Source: Actinoplanes auranticolor
GTDB lineage: Bacteria > Actinomycetota > Actinomycetes > Mycobacteriales > Micromonosporaceae
DNA: 64,000 nucleotides
Assembly: GCF_018332655.1 (NCBI RefSeq)
Contig: NZ_BOQL01000001.1
Span: 1-64,000, forward strand
Direction of reading: 5' to 3'
Made by a program: the position numbers and the translations under genes. Under the pieces are notes generated by a model that had not been told where the DNA came from, ran no database searches, and saw nothing but the letters and a program-made list of their open reading frames with translations. Every line of letters begins with the position of its first letter. Within the stretch, counting starts at the first letter, position 1. Below are positions 1-8,075 of this stretch, piece by piece.

Positions 1-96
1 GTCGTTCCCGCGACGCCCGGCAGTGTCGTTCCCACCACGCCCGGCGGCCTCGTCCCCACCACACCAGGCAAGGTCGTTCCCAGCCGGCCGGGCGCC
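1..96 (+). repeat. Four tandem 24-base units encoding VVPxTPGx octapeptides
   Basis: Units at 1-24, 25-48, 49-72 and 73-96 encode VVPATPGS, VVPTTPGG, LVPTTPGK and VVPSRPGA, followed by a shorter VTPPGR. The array is cut by the left edge of the window, so its full copy number is unknown. It lies in frame within the globin/reductase gene. Confidence 0.9.
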
Positions 97-1494
97 GTCA
101 CTCCTCCCGGGCGGGGTGGGCTGCGGCCCGGGGCCACCACCCCGTACCCGCCCGGCGCCGGCCCGTGGCCTGGTGGCGTACCGCTGATCCCCGCCACCGG
201 GTCGTCGACCGAGCCCATCAGCGGCATCCCCGGCATCGGCGGCCCGCGGCCGGCCGGGCCGCAGTGGCCCGGCGATCCGGTCCAGGCTGTCGGCCCCTTC
301 GGCCCGGTGCGGATGCCCGGGTTCGTTCCGCCGGTCGACGCCCGCCCCGTCCTTCCCCCCGACGGTATGGATCCTGCCGACGATGCTGCCCTGCGGGAGA
401 TGGCGCGGCTGCTCGGCAACAGTCTGTCCCTGGCCGGCGGGCCCGAGGAGGTCGCCGAGCGGTTGCGCGCCGCGCTCGTGCAGGCTCAGCCGGGGCTTTT
501 CGCCAGGTTGCCCGGTGGCCCGGCCCTCCAGGCCACGCAGCTGGCCGAGGCCCTGACCTGGCTGGTGCACCACCTGGACCAGCCGCCGGTGCTGGTCGCG
601 GCGTGCGGCCGGCTCGGTGCCTCGCTGGCCGAGTGCGGAGTGCTGCCGCAGCAGTTGCAGCTCGCCGGGGCGGCGCTGGCCGAGGCGATGCGGGCCGGCA
701 TGGCTGCCGGTGGCTGGCGGCAGGATTTTGATCAGGCCTGGCGGTCGACGTGGCAGCACGCGTACGAGTGGATCGCCCATGGGATGGCCGCCGCCGCTTA
801 TCAGCCGACCTTCTGGACCGCGGTTGTCGTCGGGCACGAACGGCGCCGGGATGATCTCGCTGTGCTGTGGCTGCGACCGTATTTGCCCATGCCTTTCCGG
901 CCCGGCCAGTATGCCCGGATCGAGGTGCCCGCGCAGTCGGGGGTGTGGCGGCCGTACTCGTTGTCGGGTGCACCTCGCCGGGACAACCTCGTCGAGTTGC
1001 ACGTGCGGGCCAAGAGTCACACCGGGGTCAGCGGCACGCTGGTCTACCACACCGCGATCGGGGACACCGTACGGATCGCCCGGGCCGAGGGGGAGATGGG
1101 GTTGCCCGCGTCCGGGCGGGACCTGCTGATGATCGCCGGGGACACCGGGGTCGTTCCGCTCAAGGCGCTGCTCACCGAACTGGCCGAGACCGGGGATCCG
1201 CGGGCGGCGGTCCTCTTCTGGGGCGTGCGCAACCTCAGCGAGCTGTACGACATCGACGACATCACCGACATCGCCCGAGCCTGCCGCCGGGCCACCGTGA
1301 TTCCGGTGATCTCCGAGGGGGAGGCCGGGCCGTACCCGAGTGGCCTGGTCACCGACGCGGTCGCGGCCTACGGCGAGTGGTCCGAACACGAGGTCTACCT
1401 GGCCGGACCGCCGCTGATGCTGGCCGCGACCAGCCTGGCCCTGCAGGCGCTGGGCGTGGCCCCCGACCGCATCCACCACGACAAGCCCGACTGA
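1..1494 (+). CDS. Globin-like domain / FAD-NAD reductase fusion protein (5' end outside window)
   Basis: The reading frame is open from the first base, so the gene starts upstream. Residues 1-40 of the visible part are four eight-residue Pro/Thr/Val repeats, followed by a Pro/Gly linker to about residue 120. Residues about 123-270 are all-helical and align with the globin part of flavohaemoglobins. Residues about 274-375 form a ferredoxin-reductase-type FAD domain with the RPYS motif at 317-320. The rest is an NAD-binding domain (IAGDTGVVPLKALL near 379, AGPPLM near the C-terminus). The family oxidises NAD(P)H and passes electrons to haem, usually for NO detoxification. Here the residues expected to hold haem seem to be missing, so the electron acceptor is unclear. 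The stop is TGA at 1492. The proline-rich arm is an addition not found in classical Hmp proteins. Confidence 0.8.
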   Translation, partial: VVPATPGSVVPTTPGGLVPTTPGKVVPSRPGAVTPPGRGGLRPGATTPYPPGAGPWPGGVPLIPATGSSTEPISGIPGIGGPRPAGPQWPGDPVQAVGPFGPVRMPGFVPPVDARPVLPPDGMDPADDAALREMARLLGNSLSLAGGPEEVAERLRAALVQAQPGLFARLPGGPALQATQLAEALTWLVHHLDQPPVLVAACGRLGASLAECGVLPQQLQLAGAALAEAMRAGMAAGGWRQDFDQAWRSTWQHAYEWIAHGMAAAAYQPTFWTAVVVGHERRRDDLAVLWLRPYLPMPFRPGQYARIEVPAQSGVWRPYSLSGAPRRDNLVELHVRAKSHTGVSGTLVYHTAIGDTVRIARAEGEMGLPASGRDLLMIAGDTGVVPLKALLTELAETGDPRAAVLFWGVRNLSELYDIDDITDIARACRRATVIPVISEGEAGPYPSGLVTDAVAAYGEWSEHEVYLAGPPLMLAATSLALQALGVAPDRIHHDKPD

Positions 1495-1571
1495 CGAGCC
1501 CCGGCCCGCCCTGGCCGATCGGCCAGGCCCGGCGGCCGGGACGCGTCGGCGGCCGGGCGGTACCGGACCGG

Positions 1572-2897
1572 TCAGATGAGGGCGTCGGCCAGGATCTTGG
1601 CGTAGGCCGGCGGCACGTACGTCGGCCCGCCCGGCGTCAGCACCTCGTCCCGGGACGCCGCCGCCCACGCCTCCGCCGGCACCGCCGCCCGCAGCGCCGT
1701 GATCACCGGTGCGTCCGCCCACTGCGGGTCGTCGCCCAGCATCGTCAGCGCGACCAGCGACTCCTCCACCTCGCCGACGCATTCGAACGGCTTGTGCGCG
1801 TCGATGCCGAGCAGTTCCAGGTAGCCCGGCACCTGCTCCGGCTCGGCGAAGAGGTCCCGGCCGAAGATCCGGGTGAGCCGGGACCGGGACATCGACGGAG
1901 CCATGGCCAGCGCCACGAACCGGCACTTGGGGCAGTCGCCGCACCAGCGGGCCGTCGGGTCGTGCAGCTTGAACGCCTTGTTGCAGCTCGTCACCACGTC
2001 GTCGTACGCGGTGTGCCGGGCGAAGAGCTGGGCGATGTGCAGCTCCGACAGCGAGCGCAGCAGGGAGAAGTACGGCTCGGTCAGGCCGGTGTGCGCGGTG
2101 ACGGCGGCCCGCAGCAGGCCCTCGGCGGCCACGCCCTTGGACCACTGATGGTTGATCTCGTGACCGTTCCAGATCAGGTTGGGGTCAGAGGCCGAGCGTT
2201 CGTTGGACATCACCACCGGGCCCAGGCCGTGCAGGGCCGCGGTGGCGATCGCGATCAGGGAGTTGATCGCGGTCACCGGGATGTGGCCGTTGAGGGCACC
2301 GGCCTTGTTCAGCTCGAACAGGCGCGGGTCGAGCTTGCGGCGGGCGGCCAGGGCGGTCAGGCCCGAGGCGGCGTTCACGTTGACGATCACCGGGTTGGGG
2401 TTGACCGAGAACGGCACCGGGTCCAGCCCGGCGGCCCGCAGGATCTCCAGGGTGACGATGGAGTCCTTGCCACCGCCGACCGCCGACAGCGGCCGCCCGT
2501 CCGAGTTGTCCACGGGGGAAGCGGGAGAAGCCGAGGAAGCCGGCGCGGTGACCGACAGCTCGAGCACGTGCGGGAGCTTGTTGACGTAGGCGTACTCCCC
2601 GAGACCGTGTGTGTAGACGGCTGTGAAGAACTCGGTGACCGCAGCCGGCACCGCGACCGGCGCCTCGATCCGGGCCGGCGCGCCGACCTTGTAGTAGCTC
2701 ACCCCGGCGACGACGTGCAGCAGCTCCAGCACCTTGAAGAAGTGCGCCGGCGGCTTGCCCGGCCCGAGCGGGAAGGTGATGGTCTCGGTGAACTCCAGCG
2801 GCGCCGGGCCGTCGAGCAGGTAGTCGAACTCCGCGACTCCCGTCGCCCGATCGAACCTGTATGCGGGGAACCGCATGACCTCGTACTGCGCGCGCAC
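1572..2897 (-). CDS. murL: MurL-type UDP-MurNAc-L-Ala-L-Glu epimerase
   Basis: The 441-residue protein has an ATP-pyrophosphatase PP-loop, SAVGGGKDS at 138-146, and a cysteine cluster RWCGDCPKCRF in its C-terminal half. This matches MurL, which adenylates and epimerises the terminal L-Glu of UDP-MurNAc-L-Ala-L-Glu to D-Glu, a cytoplasmic step of peptidoglycan synthesis known from Xanthomonas oryzae. The neighbouring, divergent murD-like gene is the expected partner. GTG at 2897 is used because GGGAG lies seven bases upstream; ATG at 2876 is a possible shorter start. PP-loop proteins also include ExsB/QueC and amidotransferases, but the sequence outside the loop and the pairing with MurD argue for MurL. 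Confidence 0.85.
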   Translation of the reverse strand: MRAQYEVMRFPAYRFDRATGVAEFDYLLDGPAPLEFTETITFPLGPGKPPAHFFKVLELLHVVAGVSYYKVGAPARIEAPVAVPAAVTEFFTAVYTHGLGEYAYVNKLPHVLELSVTAPASSASPASPVDNSDGRPLSAVGGGKDSIVTLEILRAAGLDPVPFSVNPNPVIVNVNAASGLTALAARRKLDPRLFELNKAGALNGHIPVTAINSLIAIATAALHGLGPVVMSNERSASDPNLIWNGHEINHQWSKGVAAEGLLRAAVTAHTGLTEPYFSLLRSLSELHIAQLFARHTAYDDVVTSCNKAFKLHDPTARWCGDCPKCRFVALAMAPSMSRSRLTRIFGRDLFAEPEQVPGYLELLGIDAHKPFECVGEVEESLVALTMLGDDPQWADAPVITALRAAVPAEAWAAASRDEVLTPGGPTYVPPAYAKILADALI

Positions 2898-2959
2898 CCG
2901 GAGCTCCCGTCGTAGGACCAGCGAGCCATACTAGTGCGACTCGACCGAGGGAGACGATT
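2898..2959. promoter_or_regulatory. Short divergent promoter region between murL and murD2
   Basis: Only 62 bases separate the two starts, so both promoters must overlap here and could be co-regulated. A palindromic ACTAGT lies near the middle (about 2930-2936). No clear -35 box was found. Confidence 0.4.
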
Positions 2960-4312
2960 GTGCGCCTGGCAGACCTGCGCGGCCGTTCCGTAGCCGTCTG
3001 GGGGACCGGCCGCGAGGGCCGGGCCGCCGTCACGGCCGTCGCCGCCCACGGTCCCTCGCGCCTGATCGCGGTGGACGACAGCGTCAACTTCCTGTCGGTG
3101 CCCTGGGAGGGCGAGCTGGCCGCACTGGCGCCGCTGGCCGGCGGCGACCACGCCCAGGCCGCCCTGGTGGCCGCCGACGTGGTGGTGCGCTCGCCGGGCG
3201 TGCCGCAGACCCACCCGTGGATGGCCGACCTGCGCGCCCGCGGGGTCACGGTGACCGGTGGCAGCGCGCTGTGGATGGCCGACCACGCGAACCGCACCAT
3301 CGGCGTGACCGGCAGCAAGGGCAAGAGCACCACGTCCAGCCTGATCAGCCACCTGCTGGCCGCGGTGGGGCGGCCCAACGTCTTCGGCGGCAACATCGGG
3401 GTGCCGCTGCTCGACCTGCCTCCGGCAGAGCTGTACGTCCTGGAGCTCTCCAGCTACCAGTGCAGCGATCTGACCGACTCCCCGCGGGTCGCCGTGGTGA
3501 CCTCGCTGTTCCCCGAGCATCTGGACGCGCACGGCGGCGAGCGGGAGTACTACCGCGACAAGCTCAACCTGCTGGCCCACGGTCCCGAGCTGATCGTGAT
3601 CAACGGAGCCGACGACCGCCTGATCGCCGAGACCGTGGCGGTCAAGGACGCGAACGGCTTCGCGGCGATCCCGGCCGCCGGCGGCGATTCGCGGTTCCGG
3701 GTCGAGGCCGACGCCCAGGTCTATTGCAGCGACGAGGCCCTGTTCCCGCGGGACACGCTCAAGCTGCGGGGCCGGCACAACGAACGCAATCTCTGTGTCG
3801 CCCTGGCGGTGCTGGACGGCATGGGCATCGACGTCGTCGGCGAGCGGGAGGCCCTGCGCGTGGCGGTGGCATCCTTCCAGGGGCTGCCGCACCGGCTGGC
3901 CGAGATCGAGGACCCGTCGGGGCTGACGTTCGTGGACGACACGCTGTCCACGAGTCCGTACTCGGCGATGCACGCGATCGACGCGTACGAGGGCCGGCCG
4001 TTGACCGTGCTCGTCGGCGGCACCGACCGCGGCCTGGACTACAGCCCCCTGCGTGAGCACCTCAAGGACCGGGAGATCACCGTGATCGGCCTGCCGGACA
4101 GCGGGCCGCGCATCCTGGCCGAGCTGGCCGGCCTGGCCGGCGTGCGCACGGAGGCGGCCGAGGATCTGCCTTCGGCGGTACGGCTGGCCCGCAAGCTCAC
4201 GCCGGCCGAGGGAGTGGTGCTGCTGTCCCCGGCGGCGCCCAGTTACGGCCGTTTCCGCAACTTCGAGCACCGCTCCGAGGTCTTCGCCCAAGCGGTCCGC
4301 GACAGCGCTTAA
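2960..4312 (+). CDS. murD2: MurD2-type UDP-MurNAc-L-Ala--L-glutamate ligase
   Basis: A 450-residue Mur ligase. It has an N-terminal Rossmann UMA-binding domain (VAVWGTGREGRAA near 12), a central ATPase with P-loop GVTGSKGKST at 115-124, an FPEHLDAHG motif, and a C-terminal domain with DDTLSTSPYS and a final SPAAPSYGRFRNFEHRS. MurD normally adds D-Glu to UDP-MurNAc-L-Ala. MurD2 enzymes add L-Glu, which MurL then epimerises, and the divergent murL next door supports that role. The start is GTG at 2960 with GAGGGAGA just upstream. Sequence alone does not prove L-Glu specificity; a normal D-Glu-using MurD is the alternative, but murD usually sits in the dcw cluster and not alone beside murL. Confidence 0.85.
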   Translation: MRLADLRGRSVAVWGTGREGRAAVTAVAAHGPSRLIAVDDSVNFLSVPWEGELAALAPLAGGDHAQAALVAADVVVRSPGVPQTHPWMADLRARGVTVTGGSALWMADHANRTIGVTGSKGKSTTSSLISHLLAAVGRPNVFGGNIGVPLLDLPPAELYVLELSSYQCSDLTDSPRVAVVTSLFPEHLDAHGGEREYYRDKLNLLAHGPELIVINGADDRLIAETVAVKDANGFAAIPAAGGDSRFRVEADAQVYCSDEALFPRDTLKLRGRHNERNLCVALAVLDGMGIDVVGEREALRVAVASFQGLPHRLAEIEDPSGLTFVDDTLSTSPYSAMHAIDAYEGRPLTVLVGGTDRGLDYSPLREHLKDREITVIGLPDSGPRILAELAGLAGVRTEAAEDLPSAVRLARKLTPAEGVVLLSPAAPSYGRFRNFEHRSEVFAQAVRDSA

Positions 4313-4356
4313 CCGGTTCTGGGCAGAATTATTGCCGGAGCTTCCTCTGTTTCGAG

Positions 4357-4385
4357 ACGCCCTCGCGGATTGCGAGGGCGTTTCG
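4357..4385 (+). terminator. Rho-independent terminator after murD2
   Basis: ACGCCCTCGC (4357-4366) pairs perfectly with GCGAGGGCGT (4372-4381) across a five-base loop, followed by TTCG. It lies 45 bases after the murD2 stop. Confidence 0.8.
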
Positions 4386-4672
4386 CGTTGCTCGCCGGTT
4401 CCCCCGTCCGGGCCACTCAGTCACGCCGTTTGATGCCGTTGGCGACCCAAAAAGCCGACCAGTAAAACGGTCTAAACGGGTGCAGGTGATAGCGGTCACG
4501 CCCTAACGGCCATATGTGGATCGACGTACGTCAACCGACTGCCGGGTCACCCGCATCGACCGACGTGCTCCAGGTAACGGTTTGAAAACTTCACCCACGG
4601 TCTTGACACGGGGGGTCAGAAAGTAAGAACTTTTACCGCGACAGTTAACACTCCTTTCTGAAGGGACGGCCC
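4386..4672 (+). promoter_or_regulatory. Promoter region of the RpiR/ABC operon with a possible operator
   Basis: This non-coding stretch carries a consensus -35 TTGACA at 4603-4608. Suitably placed -10-like bases lie near 4624-4631. An imperfect palindrome GTAAGAACTTTTAC (4623-4636, 10 of 14 positions symmetric) overlaps the start-proximal part and could bind the RpiR protein encoded next. AAGGGA at 4661 is the ribosome site for the ATG at 4673. The rest of the interval (4386-4600) shows nothing recognisable. Confidence 0.5.
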
Positions 4673-5650
4673 ATGGTCGAGCCAGACGCAGACGGCACCG
4701 CAGCGACCGCGGTCGTCGACTCGCTGGTGCGCGACCAGGCCCCGCCGCCGCAGCACACCATGAACAACTCGGACGGGGTACTGGTGCGGGTGCGCACCCT
4801 GCTGCCCGAGTTCACCGGCGCCCTGCAGCGCGTCGCCGAGCAGGTCCTCACCGACCCGGCGGCGGCCTCCCGGGCCACCATCGTCGAGCTGGCCGAGCGC
4901 AGCGGCACCTCGCCGGCCACCGTGACCCGGTTCTGCCGGGCGCTGGGCTTCGACGGCTACGCCGACCTGCGCCTGGGCATCGCGGCCGAGACCGGCCGGG
5001 CCCGCGCGTCCGGCTGGACCGTGGACATCGGCCGTGAGATCCAGCCCAGCGACCCGCTGGAGCGGGTGCTCGGGCAGATCATGGCGGCCGACACCCGGGC
5101 CATGCACGACACCGCCTCGCTGCTGGACCTGGCCGAGGTCGAGCGGGCCGCGGTGGCCATCGCCGCCGCGCCGCGGGTCAACATCTTCGGGGCCAGCGGC
5201 AGCGCGCTGGTCGGCGAGGAGATGCAGTTCAGCCTGCACCGCATCGGGGTGGCCGCCTGGGCCTGGACCGATGTGCACAACGGCCTGGCCAGCGCCGCGC
5301 TCTCCCGGGCCGGCGACGTCGCCCTGGGCATCTCGCACAGCGGCGAGACCGGCGAGACCATAGAACTGCTCGCCGAGGCCAGCAGCCGCGGCGCCACCAC
5401 CATCGCGCTGACCAGCTTCCCCCGCTCGCCCCTGGCCGAGCTGGCGGACATCGTGCTGCTCACCGCCACCCAGGCCACGACCTTCCGGCCGGACGCGCTC
5501 TCCGCGCGGCACCCGCAGCTGGTCGTCCTCGATCTGCTCTACGTAGCCGTCGCCCAGCGGACCCACGAACGTTCGCACGCGGCCTTCCAACGCACCGCCC
5601 AAGCCGTCCACGGCCACAAAGCCGTCAAGGACGGGAGCTCCGCCCCATGA
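4673..5650 (+). CDS. MurR/RpiR-family transcriptional regulator with SIS domain
   Basis: The 325-residue protein has an N-terminal helix-turn-helix domain (about 40-115, with the typical ATIVELAERSGTSPATVTRFCR stretch split over 67-88). A SIS phosphosugar-binding domain follows (about 150-290, GASGSALVGEE and GISHSGETGETIE). Such regulators sense phosphosugars, often amino-sugar phosphates, and usually repress uptake genes. It is the first gene of an operon with a sugar ABC importer: its stop overlaps an ATG at 5647, and the binding-protein gene starts 50 bases later. Autoregulation through the palindrome at 4623-4636 is inferred. About 40 extra residues precede the HTH domain. Confidence 0.9.
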   Translation: MVEPDADGTAATAVVDSLVRDQAPPPQHTMNNSDGVLVRVRTLLPEFTGALQRVAEQVLTDPAAASRATIVELAERSGTSPATVTRFCRALGFDGYADLRLGIAAETGRARASGWTVDIGREIQPSDPLERVLGQIMAADTRAMHDTASLLDLAEVERAAVAIAAAPRVNIFGASGSALVGEEMQFSLHRIGVAAWAWTDVHNGLASAALSRAGDVALGISHSGETGETIELLAEASSRGATTIALTSFPRSPLAELADIVLLTATQATTFRPDALSARHPQLVVLDLLYVAVAQRTHERSHAAFQRTAQAVHGHKAVKDGSSAP

Positions 5651-5700
5651 ATTCGAGATCCCCTCTCACCCGCATAACTCATTCGTCCAGGAGGACTAGC

Positions 5701-7008
5701 GTGAAGCGCAGAATCGCGGTTGCGGCGACCCTCGCCGCGACGCTGATCGGTGCCGCCGCGTGCGGCTCGAACAGCGACAGCAGCGACACCCCCAACGCCG
5801 CCGCTTCCGTCAACGGTGCCGGCAAGACCATCAAGGTCTGGCTGATGGTCGACGCCCAGTCGGGCTGGCCCGAGGTCGTCAAGCAGGCCAACGAACGCTT
5901 CACCCAGGCGACCGGCGCCCAGGTGCAGGTCGACTACCAGCAGTGGACCGACCACCTGGCCAAGCTGGACACCACCCTGGCCGGTAACGACGTGCCCGAC
6001 GTGGTGGAGCTGGGCAACACCGAGATGCCCAAGTACGTCTTCAACCAGGCCTTCGCCCCGCTCGACAAGGGGCAGTTCGAGAACTCGGCGCAGTGGCTGA
6101 CCGGTCTCTCGGCGCCGTGCGAGCTCGACGGCAAGACCTACTGCGTGCCGTACTACGCCGGCGCCCGGGTGCTCGGCTACCGCACCGACCTCTTCGAAAA
6201 GGCGGGCCTCGCCGCGCCGAAGACCTACGAGGACGTCATCAACGCCGCGAAGGTCCTCAAGGAGAAGAACGGCAGCGACAAGCAGTTCTCCGCCTTCCAC
6301 ATGCCCGGCAAGTACTGGTACGCGGGCATGGCGTGGGTGCACGGCAACGGCGGCACGATCGCCAAGAAGGACGGCGACAAGTGGGTCGGCACGCTGTCCG
6401 AGCCCGGTGCGCAGGCGGGCCTGACCAAGTGGGCCGAGCTGGCCAAGACCTTCTACAGCGGTGACCCGACCAAGGACGAGAACGACCAGGCGGCGATCTT
6501 CTCGCAGGGCAAGACCGGCATGATGTACGGCAACGGGTGGGAGCTCGGCGCCGCGCAGGAGCAGCCCAAGGACCCGAACAACCCGGCCGGCGACAAGGTC
6601 AAGACGAAGGTGAACGGCAAGGTCACCGGCGTGGCGATGCCCGGCATCCCGTCCTTCCTAGGCGGCTCGAACGTGGCCGTCACGGCCAAGAGCAAGAACG
6701 CCGACCTGGCCGCCAAGTGGGCGCAGATCTTCACCGACACCAAGAGCCAGGAGGCGCTGATCGCCAAGGGCGCGCTGCCCAACGCGACCAACCTGCTGGA
6801 CAAGGCCGCCGCGGTGAAGGGCAACGAGGCGACCGCCCAGGCCGCCAAGGAGACCTGGTTCGTCCCGATGGCGCCGAAGTGGTCCGACGTCGAGTCGGCC
6901 AACGTGCTGCAGAACATGCTCGTCAGCATCGCCAGCGGCAAGGCCACCGTGCCGGACGCCGCCAAGGAAGCCGACACGAAGATCAACGAGATCCTCAACG
7001 CCAGCTGA
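5701..7008 (+). CDS. Sugar ABC transporter substrate-binding lipoprotein
   Basis: A 435-residue family-1 solute-binding protein that captures sugar outside the membrane. It begins with a short basic region and hydrophobic segment ending in a lipobox, GAAAC, with Cys21 as the lipidated residue. The mature part holds the usual DVPDVVELGN and TYCVPYYAGARVLGYRTDLF motifs. GTG at 5701 is preferred to the upstream ATG at 5647 because AGGAGG sits at 5689-5694 and the lipoprotein signal begins directly after the GTG. The RpiR gene upstream and the NgcEFG-like set downstream suggest an amino-sugar or chitooligosaccharide ligand (DasA-like), but this is inference from context. Confidence 0.9.
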   Translation: MKRRIAVAATLAATLIGAAACGSNSDSSDTPNAAASVNGAGKTIKVWLMVDAQSGWPEVVKQANERFTQATGAQVQVDYQQWTDHLAKLDTTLAGNDVPDVVELGNTEMPKYVFNQAFAPLDKGQFENSAQWLTGLSAPCELDGKTYCVPYYAGARVLGYRTDLFEKAGLAAPKTYEDVINAAKVLKEKNGSDKQFSAFHMPGKYWYAGMAWVHGNGGTIAKKDGDKWVGTLSEPGAQAGLTKWAELAKTFYSGDPTKDENDQAAIFSQGKTGMMYGNGWELGAAQEQPKDPNNPAGDKVKTKVNGKVTGVAMPGIPSFLGGSNVAVTAKSKNADLAAKWAQIFTDTKSQEALIAKGALPNATNLLDKAAAVKGNEATAQAAKETWFVPMAPKWSDVESANVLQNMLVSIASGKATVPDAAKEADTKINEILNAS

Positions 7009-7014
7009 CCGGAC

Positions 7015-7046
7015 GCGCCGCCCGCCCGGCTCCGGGCGGGCGGCGC
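7015..7046 (+). terminator. Perfect 15-bp hairpin between binding-protein and permease genes
   Basis: GCGCCGCCCGCCCGG (7015-7029) pairs with its exact complement at 7032-7046, leaving a two-base apex. It starts seven bases after the binding-protein stop and ends before the permease ribosome site. In sugar ABC operons such hairpins lower downstream expression or protect the upstream mRNA, giving more binding protein than permease. No U-tract follows. Confidence 0.75.
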
Positions 7047-7088
7047 ACCCGGCACCTCACTTTCCCCCGCAAGAGAGGTAAGGGACCG

Positions 7089-8075
7089 ATGTCCGTCGTC
7101 GACTCCCCGTCCGCCCCGCCGGCAGAGCAGCCGCCGGCCGAGGCGCCGACGGGTGGGCGCGCCCGGCGCCAGCGTCGCTCGGCCACGAGCGGCGGCTTCG
7201 CCCCGCTGGTGCTCACCCTTCCGGCGCTGCTGCTGCTGGCCGGTCTGCTCGGTTATCCCCTGGTACGGATGGCCGTTCTGTCGTTCCAGAGCCTCGGTCT
7301 GCGCCAGCTGTTCGGCAACCTTCCCCCCGACAACGTCGGCTTCGACAACTACGTCAAGATCTTCACGGACCGGACCTTCTACGAGGTCGTGGCCCGGACC
7401 GTCGCCTTCACGGTGGTGTCCGTGGTGCTCACCGTCGTGCTCGGGCTCGGGGTCGCGCTGCTGATGCGCCGGGTCGCGCCCAGCGTGCGGATCGCCATGA
7501 TCGTCGCGATGATGTTCGTCTGGGCCATGCCGCAGCTGGTCGCCACCCAGACCTTCCGCTGGCTGGTGGACTCCGACTTCGGTGTCCTCAACTACCTCAT
7601 CGACCTGCTGCCCGGCGTCGACTTCGCCAACCACAGCTGGTTCGCCGACCCGTGGCAGGGCTGGACGGTGATCACCACCATCGTGGTGTGGGCGGGTATC
7701 CCGTTCATCGCGATCACCCTCAACGCCGGCCTCACCCAGGTCCCCAAGGAACTGCTCGAGGCAGCCGTCGTGGACGGGGCCTCGGTCTGGCAGGCGCTGC
7801 TGAAGGTGACCCTGCCCATCCTCAAGCCGCTGCTGATCATCGTCACCACGCTGTCGGTGATCTGGAACTTCGGCCTCTTCACCCAGGTCTGGGTGGTCCG
7901 CAACGGCCGGCCCGAGGAGGAGTACCAGGTGCTCGCGACCTGGTCCTACAGCACCGCGTTCAACAACAACAACTACGGACTGGGCTCCGCGATCGCCGTC
8001 GTCACCGTGTTGCTGCTGCTCTCCGTGATGGCCTTCTACATGCGGCAGATGTTCAAGATCGGAGACGTGGACTGA
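7089..8075 (+). CDS. Sugar ABC transporter permease (MalF-type)
   Basis: A 328-residue inner-membrane protein with a Pro-rich cytoplasmic N-terminus (to about 38) and six predicted membrane spans. The EAA loop ELLEAAVVDGASVWQALLKV, which docks the ATPase, lies in the C-terminal half. The ATG at 7089 follows GAGAGG and AGGGA. It forms the channel with the next gene, whose start overlaps its stop by one base (TGATG). No ATPase gene is linked, so a shared MsiK-type ATPase is likely. Confidence 0.92.
   Translation: MSVVDSPSAPPAEQPPAEAPTGGRARRQRRSATSGGFAPLVLTLPALLLLAGLLGYPLVRMAVLSFQSLGLRQLFGNLPPDNVGFDNYVKIFTDRTFYEVVARTVAFTVVSVVLTVVLGLGVALLMRRVAPSVRIAMIVAMMFVWAMPQLVATQTFRWLVDSDFGVLNYLIDLLPGVDFANHSWFADPWQGWTVITTIVVWAGIPFIAITLNAGLTQVPKELLEAAVVDGASVWQALLKVTLPILKPLLIIVTTLSVIWNFGLFTQVWVVRNGRPEEEYQVLATWSYSTAFNNNNYGLGSAIAVVTVLLLLSVMAFYMRQMFKIGDVD

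Noticed and set aside
867..2915. A 682-codon open frame on the plus strand across the globin/reductase and murL genes
   Set aside because: It overlaps two well-supported genes and gives only Arg/Gly-rich text.
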